Positions 27,416 to 36,417 of a stretch of DNA of 64,000 nt are shown one piece after another (the stretch's first letter is position 1; every line of letters begins with the position of its first letter). The DNA comes from Cyanosarcina radialis HA8281-LM2. GTDB taxonomy: Bacteria > Cyanobacteriota > Cyanobacteriia > Cyanobacteriales > CCAP-1448. The notes under the pieces were generated by a model. It was not told the origin of the DNA and did not search any database. It was given only the letters and a program-made list of their open reading frames with translations. Location of the stretch: contig JAHHHA010000001.1 of assembly GCA_019359615.1 (NCBI GenBank), positions 341,912 to 405,911 of the forward strand, in the 5' to 3' direction. Position numbers and translations under genes: made by a program.

Positions 27416-28576
27416 GTGAGCAACCTTTACAGTCCCTTAAATTCTCTGAAGGCAGGTCATTGGTTTAAGCTGATTTGCGGAGCCAGCTTCCAACACCTCC
27501 CTGCCGTGCGGAATTTGACCTTGGCTTATACCTTAGCTGGGGCTGACTGTATCGATGTCGCTGCCGATCCAGCAGTCATAGCCTCAGCCCAAGAGGGAAT
27601 GCAAGCAGCCGCAAAATTGGCACAAGCTGCTGAAGAAAGAGGGTTTGTCCGTCAAGGCTTGCCGTGGTTAATGGTGAGTTTGAACGATGGTGAAGACCCT
27701 CACTTTCGCAAAGCCGAATTTAATTCTACTGAATGTCCGATCGATTGCCCGCGCCCTTGCGAACAAATCTGTCCGGCGCAAGCAATTAACTTTTCTGGTG
27801 TCATCGACCAGCGATGTTACGGCTGCGGGAGATGCTTGCCAGTTTGTCCCAAGCAATTAATTTTTACTCGTCCCTATGTATACACTCAAGAAGCGATCGC
27901 GCCTTTAGTTTTGCATCAAGACATAGACGCGCTAGAAATTCACACCCAAATCGGTCGAACGGCAGATTTTCAAAGATTGTGGCGGGCAATTCTGCCTGAA
28001 ATTGATAGACTCAAACTTATAGCCATCAGTTGTCTCGATGGCGACGGTTTAATCGATTATCTTAGGGAATTGCACGCAGCGATCGCACCTTTACCTTGTC
28101 CTCTAATTTGGCAAACCGACGGCAGACCGATGAGCGGCGATATTGGCATCGGTACTACCCATGCGGCGATTAAATTGGGCGAAAAAGTTTTAGCAGCCAG
28201 ATTGCCTGGATACGTCCAGTTAGCTGGCGGTACAAATCAGCATACCGTTACCAAACTGCAAGCGGCTGGGTTGTTGCAGAGAGGGGGATGGGGAGATGGG
28301 GAGATGGGGAGATGGGGAGAATTCCTAACTCAACACTCAACACTCAACACTCAACACTTAAAGAAGATTGCTGGCGTGGCCTATGGAAGCTATGCGCGAG
28401 TTTTGCTATCGCCGATTTTAGAAAAATTAGAACAGAGTAATGAAACTAATCCGACTCAAAACGCTTCTCAGTTAGAAGAAAATCCTCAGTTGTTGTGGGA
28501 GGCGGTGGCTACCGCTCGCTCCCTAGTCGCCCAGATCGAATCTTCAGTTAAAGGAACAGTTACTAGTTGTGGATGA
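27416..28576 (+). CDS. ldpA: Circadian clock-associated iron-sulfur protein LdpA
   Basis: A 386-residue protein from GTG 27416. LdpA senses redox state and helps set circadian period in cyanobacteria. Two cysteine sets fit 4Fe-4S clusters: C107, C111, C115, C119P and CYGCGRCLPVCP (C134, C137, C140, C144). Residues about 290-316 are not LdpA: they are the reading of an octamer/heptamer repeat (WGDGEMGRWG, then LTQHSTLNTQH) inserted in frame before KIAGVAYGSYARVLL. The stop overlaps the next gene by eight bases, so both are coupled. Confidence 0.85.
   Translation: MSNLYSPLNSLKAGHWFKLICGASFQHLPAVRNLTLAYTLAGADCIDVAADPAVIASAQEGMQAAAKLAQAAEERGFVRQGLPWLMVSLNDGEDPHFRKAEFNSTECPIDCPRPCEQICPAQAINFSGVIDQRCYGCGRCLPVCPKQLIFTRPYVYTQEAIAPLVLHQDIDALEIHTQIGRTADFQRLWRAILPEIDRLKLIAISCLDGDGLIDYLRELHAAIAPLPCPLIWQTDGRPMSGDIGIGTTHAAIKLGEKVLAARLPGYVQLAGGTNQHTVTKLQAAGLLQRGGWGDGEMGRWGEFLTQHSTLNTQHLKKIAGVAYGSYARVLLSPILEKLEQSNETNPTQNASQLEENPQLLWEAVATARSLVAQIESSVKGTVTSCG
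28283..28363. repeat. Octamer/heptamer repeat inside ldpA
   Basis: GGGGAGAT units followed by an AATTCCTAACTC junction and repeats of the CAACACT heptamer, read in frame as about 27 residues. Confidence 0.9.
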
Positions 28577-30326
28577 AAACATCAATTTAGGAAGAATGCA
28601 AATTACCGACGATCTATCTCAATTGTTGGACATTTTGCCCGATCGCATTCGTTCGTCCTTAGAGCAGCACCCACAGCAAAGTAATTTAATTGAGGTGGTG
28701 ATGGATCTGGGACGATATCCAGAAGCTAGGTTTCGAGCAGGAGCCGAATATCTGGGCGAAATCGCGGTTTCTAAGGAAGATCTCAATTACTCGATCGATC
28801 GAGTCGGTATCTTTAGCGGCGACAACCGGGCTGGCATCGAACGCACATTACATAGAATTAGCGCCATTCGCAATCGCAGCGGCGAAATTATCGGCTTGAC
28901 TTGTCGGGTGGGTAGAGCCGTCTACGGCACGATTGGCATGATTCGCGACTTGGTAGAAACTGGCAAATCTATTCTATTGCTCGGCCGTCCCGGCGTGGGG
29001 AAAACCACGGCTTTGCGGGAAATTACTAGAGTGATGGCAGATGAGTTGCAAAAGCGGGTAATTGCGATCGATACTTCTAACGAAATTGCTGGCGATGGCG
29101 ATATCCCTCACCCCGCAATTGGTAGAGCCAGAAGAATGCAAGTGGCTCGTCCCGAATTACAACATCAAGTGATGATCGAGGCGGTAGAAAATCATATGCC
29201 GCAAGCGATCGTCATCGACGAAATCGGTACGGAACTCGAAGCTTTAGCCGCCCGCACGATCGCCGAACGGGGAGTCCAGTTAGTCGGAACCGCCCACGGC
29301 AACCAGATTGAAAATCTGATTAAAAACCCCACTTTGTCTGACTTGGTGGGGGGAATTCAAGCTGTCACGTTAGGCGATGAAGAAGCCAGACGGCGATCTT
29401 CACAAAAAACCGTTTTAGAACGCAAAGCGCCCCCCACGTTTGAAATTGCCGTAGAAATGCAAGAACGCGATCGCTGGGTAGTCCATGAAAGCGTGGCCGA
29501 TACGGTCGATACTCTGTTGCGAGGGCGACAGCCCAGCCCCCAGGTGCGAACGGTAAGCGAAGACGGCAAGGTCAACATTACCCGCGAGCTACCAGAAGCT
29601 CCTGTCGTTCAGCAGGCTCCAGCCATGTCTTGGCGGCCGACTGGTTGGCGATCGTCTGGACGGATGACCCCAGTAGCGGCTCAGCCGACTGAAGCCCCAA
29701 GTCGCGCGATCGCAGAACGGACAGGGGAAGAAAGTTCCTTCGAGCAGTTGCTAGATAACTCTTGGCAGCAAGCGGAGGGATTGGGATATAAAGATTGGGT
29801 TCCCGGCCCCAACGGGGAAGATTTACCCCTGCACGTTTATCCTTACGGTATCAGTCGCCAGCAGTTAGAGCAGATCGTCCAAGTCCTCAACTTGCCCGTA
29901 GAGTTAACTAGGGATATGGATAGTGCTGATGTAGTGGTGGCACTGCGATCGCACATCAAAAACCACTCCAAATTGCGGCACATCACCAAAGCCCGTCAGT
30001 TACCGCTCTATAGCGTCAAAGATAGCTCTATTCCCCAACTGACCCGCGCCCTGCGGCGGATGTTGCACCTCGACGATGCCAATTTCCCCGAAACTAACGA
30101 TCTGGTCTTGTTTGCTCGCAACAGCGGCGAAGACGAACTCGAAGCTTTAGAGGAAGCTAGGCTGGCAGTCGAACAAATCGTCATTCCCAAAGGACAGCCT
30201 GTAGAGTTGTTGCCGCGATCGTCGCAAGTGAGGAAGATGCAGCACGAGTTAGTCGAACACTACCGTCTCAAATCTTCCAGTTTTGGGGACGAACCCAACC
30301 GCCGCCTGCGGATTTATCCAGCCTAA
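28569..30326 (+). CDS. AAA+ ATPase with R3H domain (Ycf45-like)
   Basis: A 585-residue protein from GTG 28569, overlapping ldpA. The ATPase core (about residues 90-310, SpoIIIAA-like) has Walker A GRPGVGKTT and Walker B-like QAIVIDEIGTE. A low-complexity linker (about 345-395) leads to a C-terminal part ending in an R3H-like nucleic-acid-binding segment (MQHELVEHYRLKSSSFGDEPNRRLRIYP). It is the cyanobacterial counterpart of plastid Ycf45. Its role is unknown; nucleic-acid binding is inferred from R3H. Confidence 0.8.
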   Translation: MDENINLGRMQITDDLSQLLDILPDRIRSSLEQHPQQSNLIEVVMDLGRYPEARFRAGAEYLGEIAVSKEDLNYSIDRVGIFSGDNRAGIERTLHRISAIRNRSGEIIGLTCRVGRAVYGTIGMIRDLVETGKSILLLGRPGVGKTTALREITRVMADELQKRVIAIDTSNEIAGDGDIPHPAIGRARRMQVARPELQHQVMIEAVENHMPQAIVIDEIGTELEALAARTIAERGVQLVGTAHGNQIENLIKNPTLSDLVGGIQAVTLGDEEARRRSSQKTVLERKAPPTFEIAVEMQERDRWVVHESVADTVDTLLRGRQPSPQVRTVSEDGKVNITRELPEAPVVQQAPAMSWRPTGWRSSGRMTPVAAQPTEAPSRAIAERTGEESSFEQLLDNSWQQAEGLGYKDWVPGPNGEDLPLHVYPYGISRQQLEQIVQVLNLPVELTRDMDSADVVVALRSHIKNHSKLRHITKARQLPLYSVKDSSIPQLTRALRRMLHLDDANFPETNDLVLFARNSGEDELEALEEARLAVEQIVIPKGQPVELLPRSSQVRKMQHELVEHYRLKSSSFGDEPNRRLRIYPA

Positions 30327-30331
30327 AGGAG

Positions 30332-30475
30332 TTTTAGGAAGTGTTAAGTGTTGAGTGTGGAGTGTTAAGTGTGGAGTTAAGAATGCTCCCCATCACCCCA
30401 TCACCCCATCACCCCATCACCCCATCACCCCATCACCCCATCACCCCATCTTCCCCTTGTTTCCCTACACCGCCT
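30332..30475. repeat. ATCACCCC octamer array with AAGTGTT heptamers
   Basis: Heptamers of the GTGTTAA/GTGTTGA type followed by about seven perfect ATCACCCC copies, a one-base variant of the ATCTCCCC octamer found elsewhere in the window. It lies between the ycf45-like gene and psbU. Confidence 0.95.
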
Positions 30476-30559
30476 TTGATAGGATGAGAAAATAGAAAAC
30501 AAAACTTAAACTAATACAAAGAACATTAGCCTCAAATAAGCTGTGTTAGGAGGAATTTC

Positions 30560-30973
30560 ATGAAACGATTGGTGCGTCTGCTAGCAGTTTTGTCTCTGTT
30601 GGTGGGGTGCTGGGGATGGTCGGGAATAGCCCAAAATGCGGTGGCAGCTAATTTAACTGGAGCTACACTGGCGGCGGCAACTCCGATGCGGAATGCCGTT
30701 GACGCTCAACTGGGAACGGAGTTTGGGAAAAAGATCGACTTAAACAACACTAATGTCCGAGCCTTTCGGCAATATCCGGGGTTATACCCGACATTGGCCG
30801 GGAAAATTGTCACTAATGCTCCTTATAAGAGCGTCAACGATGTGTTGAAAATTCCGGGACTGACCGAACGGCAAAAGGATTTAATCCAAGCCAACCTCGA
30901 CAAATTTACCATCACTGAGGTTAACCCTGCCTTGGTTGAAGGAGACGATCGCTATAACAACGGCATCTATTAG
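30560..30973 (+). CDS. psbU: Photosystem II 12 kDa extrinsic protein PsbU
   Basis: A 137-residue precursor; TAGGAGG lies six bases before the ATG. The signal peptide runs to about residue 30 (cleavage near AVAA|NLTG), taking the protein to the thylakoid lumen, where it binds photosystem II beside PsbO and PsbV and protects the oxygen-evolving cluster. The mature part has the PsbU marks [20 protein letters not shown] and a helix-hairpin-helix-like [21 protein letters not shown] terminator follows after repeat sequence. Confidence 0.95.
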   Translation: MKRLVRLLAVLSLLVGCWGWSGIAQNAVAANLTGATLAAATPMRNAVDAQLGTEFGKKIDLNNTNVRAFRQYPGLYPTLAGKIVTNAPYKSVNDVLKIPGLTERQKDLIQANLDKFTITEVNPALVEGDDRYNNGIY

Positions 30974-31066
30974 AAGTGTTGAGTGTTGAGTGTTGAGTGT
31001 GAAGTGTGAATTTGAGAACACCAAACATTCAAATATCAACCTCAACTGCTAAAAGTTGTTTTTTAG

Positions 31067-31092
31067 ACCCACTCTCGATCTAGAGTGGGTTA
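31067..31092 (+). terminator. Terminator hairpin between psbU and nadB
   Basis: ACCCACTCT and AGAGTGGGT form a nine-pair stem with a six-base loop, followed by TATTTAT and preceded by TTTTTTAG, so it may stop transcription in both directions. Confidence 0.7.
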
Positions 31093-31113
31093 TTTATATC
31101 TAGGAATCTCTCG

Positions 31114-32826
31114 TTGAACCTTACGGAGTTTGATTCTTTGCCAGATCGAGATCTACCAACTCAGTTTGACGTGCTGGTAGTGGGTACTGGTGCGGCTGGG
31201 TTGTATGCGGCGCTTTGCTTGCCAGCCTCGCTGCAAGTCGGCTTAATTAGCAAAGATACCCTGCCATTGTCGGCTAGCGATTGGGCCCAAGGAGGAATTG
31301 CGGCTGCGATCGCTCCGAATGATTCTCCGGGGCTGCATTTTGAGGATACGCTGCAAGCTGGGGCGGGATTGTGCGATCGGGCAGCGGTACAGTTTTTGGT
31401 AGAACGAGCGCCTAGCTGCATCCAATCCTTAGTCGAGATGGGAGTGGCTTTCGATCGCCAAGGAACGGATTTAGCCTTAACTACAGAAGCGGCTCACTCT
31501 CGCCCTCGCGTTCTCCACGCGGCTGACACCACCGGGAGGGCAATGGTTAGCACTTTAAGCTCCCAGGTCTTAAATCGTCCCAACATTCGAGTAATTACTC
31601 AAGCCTTTGCCCTCAGTTTGTGGCTCGCTCCGCAAACTGGCTGCTGTCAGGGAATTAGCTTGCTCTATCAAAGCCAGATCGTTTGGGTGCGAGCTAGGGC
31701 GGTTGTGTTGGCTACTGGCGGTGGTGGCCAGGTTTTCGCTCAAACGACTAATCCCGCCGTCAGCACCGGAGATGGAGTCGCGATCGCTCATCGGGCGGGG
31801 GCGATTTTGAGAGATTTAGAATTTTTCCAGTTCCACCCGACAGCCTTAACTCAACCTGGTGCGCCTCGGTTCTTGATTAGCGAAGCGGTAAGGGGTGAAG
31901 GCGCTCATTTAGTAGACGATTTAGGACGACGATTTGCCTTCGACTACCACCCAGCGGGGGAATTAGCGCCGAGGGATGTCGTCAGTCGGGCCATTTTCAG
32001 TCACTTGCTGGCAACTGCGGCCGATCCGGCGACGGCTCGCGTGTGGTTGGATCTGCGCCCCATACCCCCAGATAAAATTCGCCATCGATTTCCTAACATC
32101 ATTCGAGTGAGTCAATTATGGGGAATCGATGTCTTTTCCGCACCGATTCCAGTAGCGCCAGCAGCACACTATTGGATGGGGGGGATTGCTACCGATTTGA
32201 TGAATCGGACTTCTATTCCTGGGCTGTACGCGATCGGAGAAACAGCCAGTACGGGCGTTCACGGAGCGAATCGATTAGCCAGCAATTCTTTGCTCGAATG
32301 TATAGTATTCGGCGCTCAACTAGCTCAGATCGAACTGGAATCGCGATCGGATTTGGAGCTAACAAAAACTCGATCGACTCCCCATTGGGAAGAACGCGAG
32401 ATCTCGCATTTATACTTCGATCGCCTCAAGGAATTGCGGGAAGAGATTCCCCGTTTGATGTGGCAAAGCGCGGGAATTTCTAGACGGGAAGAGGTATTGC
32501 TAAAAGCGATCGATCGAGTGGAAGTCTGGCAACAAGAATTTGAAAGTTGGCCTGTAAGTCAATACTTGCTACAACTTCAGCCAGGACAAATTGCCAGCTT
32601 TTCGTTTCCAAATGTTGACGCGCAGTTGCGAACTTGGGGAGAGGTGCGAAACTTACTCGACGTGGCGCTCTTAATTCTAAAAAGTGCAGCTTTTCGTACT
32701 GAAAGTCGCGGCGGACACTATCGCACCGATTATCCCGATAGCGATCCTAGCTGGCAGGTTCACACGTTGGTACAAAACGATAAATGGTGGCGATCGCGTA
32801 GCGTCTCCTCTGGAGACTCGGCTTAA
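31114..32826 (+). CDS. nadB: L-aspartate oxidase NadB
   Basis: A 570-residue flavoprotein that oxidises L-aspartate to iminoaspartate, the first step of NAD synthesis. The frame starts at TTG 31114 with no better in-frame start before the FAD fingerprint VVGTGAAGLYAAL (about residues 22-34). Further family marks: DWAQGGIAAAI, HSRPRVLHAADTTGR, FFQFHPTAL, GEGAHLVD, HYWMGGI and GANRLASNSLLE; a helical C-terminal domain follows. It sits right after the psbU terminator. Confidence 0.92.
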   Translation: MNLTEFDSLPDRDLPTQFDVLVVGTGAAGLYAALCLPASLQVGLISKDTLPLSASDWAQGGIAAAIAPNDSPGLHFEDTLQAGAGLCDRAAVQFLVERAPSCIQSLVEMGVAFDRQGTDLALTTEAAHSRPRVLHAADTTGRAMVSTLSSQVLNRPNIRVITQAFALSLWLAPQTGCCQGISLLYQSQIVWVRARAVVLATGGGGQVFAQTTNPAVSTGDGVAIAHRAGAILRDLEFFQFHPTALTQPGAPRFLISEAVRGEGAHLVDDLGRRFAFDYHPAGELAPRDVVSRAIFSHLLATAADPATARVWLDLRPIPPDKIRHRFPNIIRVSQLWGIDVFSAPIPVAPAAHYWMGGIATDLMNRTSIPGLYAIGETASTGVHGANRLASNSLLECIVFGAQLAQIELESRSDLELTKTRSTPHWEEREISHLYFDRLKELREEIPRLMWQSAGISRREEVLLKAIDRVEVWQQEFESWPVSQYLLQLQPGQIASFSFPNVDAQLRTWGEVRNLLDVALLILKSAAFRTESRGGHYRTDYPDSDPSWQVHTLVQNDKWWRSRSVSSGDSA

Positions 32827-33009
32827 TAACTATCTTCAAAGATATCTCGATTTAGATAGGTTAGACGAAGATAGCCAAGATTATTTAGAATCAGCTATTG
32901 GAGGCTAAAATTTGACGACGGTATGTTTTATAGATAATACTGAGACTGACATTCTGCCAGTTGGCGATCGCTAAAGATAATGAGCGACTAAAGCCAGAGA
33001 TACAATGAA

Positions 33010-33222
33010 TTGTTTAGAAAGTTTGCGGCTCTAGAACGCCGAGTCAGCAAAATAGAGCATGGAATGGGGGAGTTCGATCGAGTCATCGATCCTGAAGGGT
33101 GGATAGGAGAAGCATTTAAACTGCTCACAGAAGATGTTGAAAGAGTAGAAAACAAAATCGAACAAATAGACAAAAAAATTGATATTATCCTCACGCACAT
33201 TATAGGGATGGATCGAAAATAG
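33010..33222 (+). CDS. Possible small coiled-coil protein
   Basis: A 70-codon frame from TTG 33010 codes a heptad-patterned helix (RKFAALERRVSKIEHGM, LLTEDVERVENKIEQIDKKI). No ATG lies near the start, though an in-frame ATG is at codon 19. It may be a real small gene or a relic. The 180 bases before it (from 32827) show fragments of acidic helical coding sequence ending in DSQDYLESAIGG but no complete gene. Confidence 0.35.
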   Translation: MFRKFAALERRVSKIEHGMGEFDRVIDPEGWIGEAFKLLTEDVERVENKIEQIDKKIDIILTHIIGMDRK

Positions 33223-33256
33223 ATTCAAGTTGAGTAACAGAATTAGGAATATACCG

Positions 33257-35341
33257 CTAAATCGCTTCAGCAAATTCGATCGTATTTTTTAAGGTATCGA
33301 GGTTGACAAAAATATCTTCTATTCGAGGAGTTGGATATAACATTTGATGCAAATGGTAGCCTAATGGAGTTTCCCCAAATAAATAGTAGTATTCTAGCTG
33401 GGCTAAGTTGCTAACTAACCAATAACAATGGTAGGGATAGTTGGGCGCTAATATTTCTATTACTTTAGTTTCAGGTTGGCAAAACACTAGATTAGTTAAA
33501 CCGCTACCATGTACCGAAACTACAATTTTCGCATTCGCTAGCAATCGTGCTTGTTCTAACACTGACATAGATTCTAGGGTCACGCTTTGGAAGCCAAATT
33601 TGTTTAATAAATCGAGCAGTTCGTCTTCGTTAATAATTCTTCGAGTGCTGGTATCTTGGCGGCTGATATAGAGACGTTCTATGTTTGGAACCGTAACGTC
33701 GATCGCTCCCTCTAAAAATTGTTTTCTCAAGAAATCGCAAGTCCATTTTGGCATCCAGGCTATAGTTCCAGGAAAAGATGGAACTACTAATCTGCTGGCT
33801 TGAATGTGAGGATATGCTTCTGAAGTAATGATTTTAGTTGATGGAATTCCTAAAATGCTAAGAGTTTCTTTTTGAAATGATAGGCGATCGCTAATTAAAA
33901 ACTTATCTATACTATCTATTTCTATGCCGCTAAGATCGAGCAATTCAATTCGCGGCAAAATCTCGAACATCCAATGAAAATATACATCGTTGAAAAGTCC
34001 AGCTAAAACTGCAACTGTTCCTTCTATTTTGTCAATTGCTGGCAAGTTTTTAGATTGTAATAGAGAATGCTTGCTCGGATGGTTATCGGGATGTCCTGGA
34101 CTTAAAATCGGAAATTCGGGAGAAAGATCGCCCAATAAGCGATCGCCACTAGTAATGACCGCGCTGGAAGTTTGCTCTCGATTCAGCCAAAATCGTCCAT
34201 CGGGTATTGTGGTGACAAAGCTGCTTGGTAATTGAATTCGATCGCCAAATCTAAAAGCAAAATCTATATTATCTTCTAAAGTTTTCGGCGGAGTTAGAGT
34301 AATAGTATTGGCAGGATAGATATTTATATAATTGCTGGGATCTAAGTTGGTAGACGTTACCCAGTCAGAAGTAAATTCATAAAAATCCTTGGGAGCAGAA
34401 ACCACGAACACTTCTGGTGGAGTTACAGAATGTTCTCGATCGGCATGGCGTTTTCGATCGACAAACTCTCGAAAGCTTGAAACTGCTTCTGCATTGAGTT
34501 CCGATTGCAAAGATTTCAGCCAAAAAGAATTGGCATTAAGAGATAGATTAGACTTGCCAGATTTGACTAAATTATCTACCCAGTTACAGTAAGATAAAGC
34601 AAAACTAGGATAAACTAAAACCGCCTGCCAAAAATACTCGATCGCTTCTTCTAATTTGCCTTGTTGGAGTAGAGTATATCCTAGCTCGCCGTAGGCCGGA
34701 GAATAATTTGGTTGTAGTTGAATTACTTGTTGAAAACAGGCGATCGCTTCTTGCCATTGACGTTGTTCGAGGAAACACAAACCCAGATTGTAAGCTATCT
34801 CAAAGTCCGCTCGAATTGCTAAGGCTTGAGAATAATTAGTAATGGCAGCATCAAAATTTTCTAGTTTTTGAAATACAGTCCCCAATTGTTGATAAGCAAC
34901 TACTAGATCTGGTTGTAGAGAAATTACCTCTTGCCAACAGGCGATCGCTTCATCAAATTTACCTTGTTGTGCTAGAGCATTTCCTAAGTTGTAGCGATCT
35001 ACAACTCGATTTGAGTCTAATTCAATGATTTGCTCGTAAATTTGCTCGGCTAACCGGAATTGATGAGCTTGTAAATATTCGCTCGCAGCAGTTGATAAAA
35101 ATTCTAAGAGTTCAGCGGTATAGGCTTCGATTGATTCTGAATTTTCCTCTATCATAGCTGCTAGCCAGATAGCTTGCGCCTCAGCTTCATCCCCTTGCAG
35201 CAACCAGGCTAATCCGAGATACCAGTAGTTAGATGTTACTGTAGGGTCGATCTCAATATGCCGTTCGAGCAGAGCGATCGCCTCGCTATAATTGCCTTGG
35301 GCTAAAAGTTCGTTTACCTGTTCGATCTGAAAAGCATTCAT
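33257..35341 (-). CDS. TPR protein fused to a GT61 (DUF563) glycosyltransferase
   Basis: A 694-residue protein. The first 260 residues are tetratricopeptide repeats (about seven units such as YNLGNALAQQGKFDEAIACW and YGELGYTLLQQGKLEEAIEY). The C-terminal part (about 400-690) matches the DUF563/GT61 glycosyltransferase family: FNDVYFHWMFEILPRIELL, LYISRQDTSTRRI and VVSVHGSGLTNLVFC. It probably glycosylates a protein or polysaccharide, with TPRs choosing the partner. No signal peptide. It diverges from menC, with 44 bases between starts. Confidence 0.85.
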   Translation of the reverse strand: MNAFQIEQVNELLAQGNYSEAIALLERHIEIDPTVTSNYWYLGLAWLLQGDEAEAQAIWLAAMIEENSESIEAYTAELLEFLSTAASEYLQAHQFRLAEQIYEQIIELDSNRVVDRYNLGNALAQQGKFDEAIACWQEVISLQPDLVVAYQQLGTVFQKLENFDAAITNYSQALAIRADFEIAYNLGLCFLEQRQWQEAIACFQQVIQLQPNYSPAYGELGYTLLQQGKLEEAIEYFWQAVLVYPSFALSYCNWVDNLVKSGKSNLSLNANSFWLKSLQSELNAEAVSSFREFVDRKRHADREHSVTPPEVFVVSAPKDFYEFTSDWVTSTNLDPSNYINIYPANTITLTPPKTLEDNIDFAFRFGDRIQLPSSFVTTIPDGRFWLNREQTSSAVITSGDRLLGDLSPEFPILSPGHPDNHPSKHSLLQSKNLPAIDKIEGTVAVLAGLFNDVYFHWMFEILPRIELLDLSGIEIDSIDKFLISDRLSFQKETLSILGIPSTKIITSEAYPHIQASRLVVPSFPGTIAWMPKWTCDFLRKQFLEGAIDVTVPNIERLYISRQDTSTRRIINEDELLDLLNKFGFQSVTLESMSVLEQARLLANAKIVVSVHGSGLTNLVFCQPETKVIEILAPNYPYHCYWLVSNLAQLEYYYLFGETPLGYHLHQMLYPTPRIEDIFVNLDTLKNTIEFAEAI

Positions 35342-35385
35342 TTAACAACTGAAAATAGCAGCAACCATTTTATTTTTAACTGCAA

Positions 35386-36372
35386 ATGTCCGCAGATACA
35401 CCCCAATATTGCTTTAAATTTCGTACCTACCAGCGACGATTTAAGCAACCTTTGCAAACTAGTCACGGTAGTTGGGAGATGCGCGAGGGAATTATCCTCA
35501 GCCTCAGAGATAATGATGGTAAAGTCGGTTGGGGTGAAATTGCCCCTTTACCGTGGTTTGGCTCGGAAACCCTAGAAGAAGCATACAATTTTTGCGATCG
35601 CCTGCCTCAAAAAATTACCGAAGAAACGATTTTTTCAATTCCTGATGGTTTAAGTGCCACTCAGTTTGGCTTCGAGTCAGCCTGGGAAGGGAGGGGAGAG
35701 AGAGGGCGAGAGGGCGAGAGGGCGAGAATTCTGAACTCAACACACCACACACCACACACCACAATCCAATACAGCGCGTTGTTGCCAACTGGAGCGGCGG
35801 CTTTGCAGGCTTGGGAAAGCCTATGGGAGCGAGGATATCGCACTTTTAAATGGAAAATCGGGGTAGCAGCGATCGCACAAGAGTTAAAGTGGGTTGAGGA
35901 GTTGATGTCACTGCTGCCCGCTGGCGCTAAGTTACGTTTAGATGCTAATGGTGGGCTTAATTGGGAAGAGGCTCGATCGTGGCTAGAGGTTTGCGATCGC
36001 AGCCAGCGCAGCCAGGTAGAATTTCTGGAGCAGCCTTTAGCAGTCGATCGATTTGAGGCGATGTTGGAGTTGAGTCGCCTGTATTCTACTACTTTGGCTT
36101 TGGATGAATCGGTAGCCGCGATCGCTCAGTTGGAGGAATGCTACCAGCAAGGTTGGCGGGGAGTTTTTGTCGTGAAGCCTTGTATTGCAGGTTCGGTTAA
36201 AAGTTTGCGTCGGTTTTGTCAGCAGCATGAAGTCGATTTGGTTTTTTCTTCGGTGTTTGAGAGTAAAATTGGCAGACAAGCGGCTTTGAGGTTGGCGACT
36301 GAATTATCTCAATCCGATCGCGCTTTGGGGTTTGGAATCGATTGTTGGTTTGATGATGACGATCTTTTTTAA
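35386..36372 (+). CDS. menC: o-Succinylbenzoate synthase MenC with repeat insertion
   Basis: A 328-residue enolase-superfamily enzyme that dehydrates SHCHC to o-succinylbenzoate for phylloquinone, the photosystem I quinone. Catalytic landmarks: FKWKIG (the KxK pair, Lys155 and Lys157), RLDANGG (metal Asp near 186), FLEQPL, LDESVA and VVKPCIAGS. Residues about 102-127 (GRGERGREGERARILNSTHH and on) are a translated low-complexity repeat inserted between the N-terminal cap and the barrel (before YSALLPTG). The frame is kept, so the enzyme may tolerate it as a loop. menE follows 45 bases on. Confidence 0.88.
   Translation: MSADTPQYCFKFRTYQRRFKQPLQTSHGSWEMREGIILSLRDNDGKVGWGEIAPLPWFGSETLEEAYNFCDRLPQKITEETIFSIPDGLSATQFGFESAWEGRGERGREGERARILNSTHHTPHTTIQYSALLPTGAAALQAWESLWERGYRTFKWKIGVAAIAQELKWVEELMSLLPAGAKLRLDANGGLNWEEARSWLEVCDRSQRSQVEFLEQPLAVDRFEAMLELSRLYSTTLALDESVAAIAQLEECYQQGWRGVFVVKPCIAGSVKSLRRFCQQHEVDLVFSSVFESKIGRQAALRLATELSQSDRALGFGIDCWFDDDDLF
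35689..35766. repeat. Repeat insertion inside menC
   Basis: GAGAGGGC units followed by an AATTCTGAACTC junction and CACACCA heptamers, read in frame as about 26 residues. Same architecture as the repeats between genes. Confidence 0.85.
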
Positions 36373-36417
36373 CGCAGAGGTGCGCAGAGGTTTTCGCAAA
36401 GGTGCGCAAAGGTTTTT

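Noticed and set aside
32684..32908. 74-codon frame overlapping the end of nadB
   Set aside because: Its first part is nadB in another frame; only the last 28 codons lie outside and they have no start of their own.
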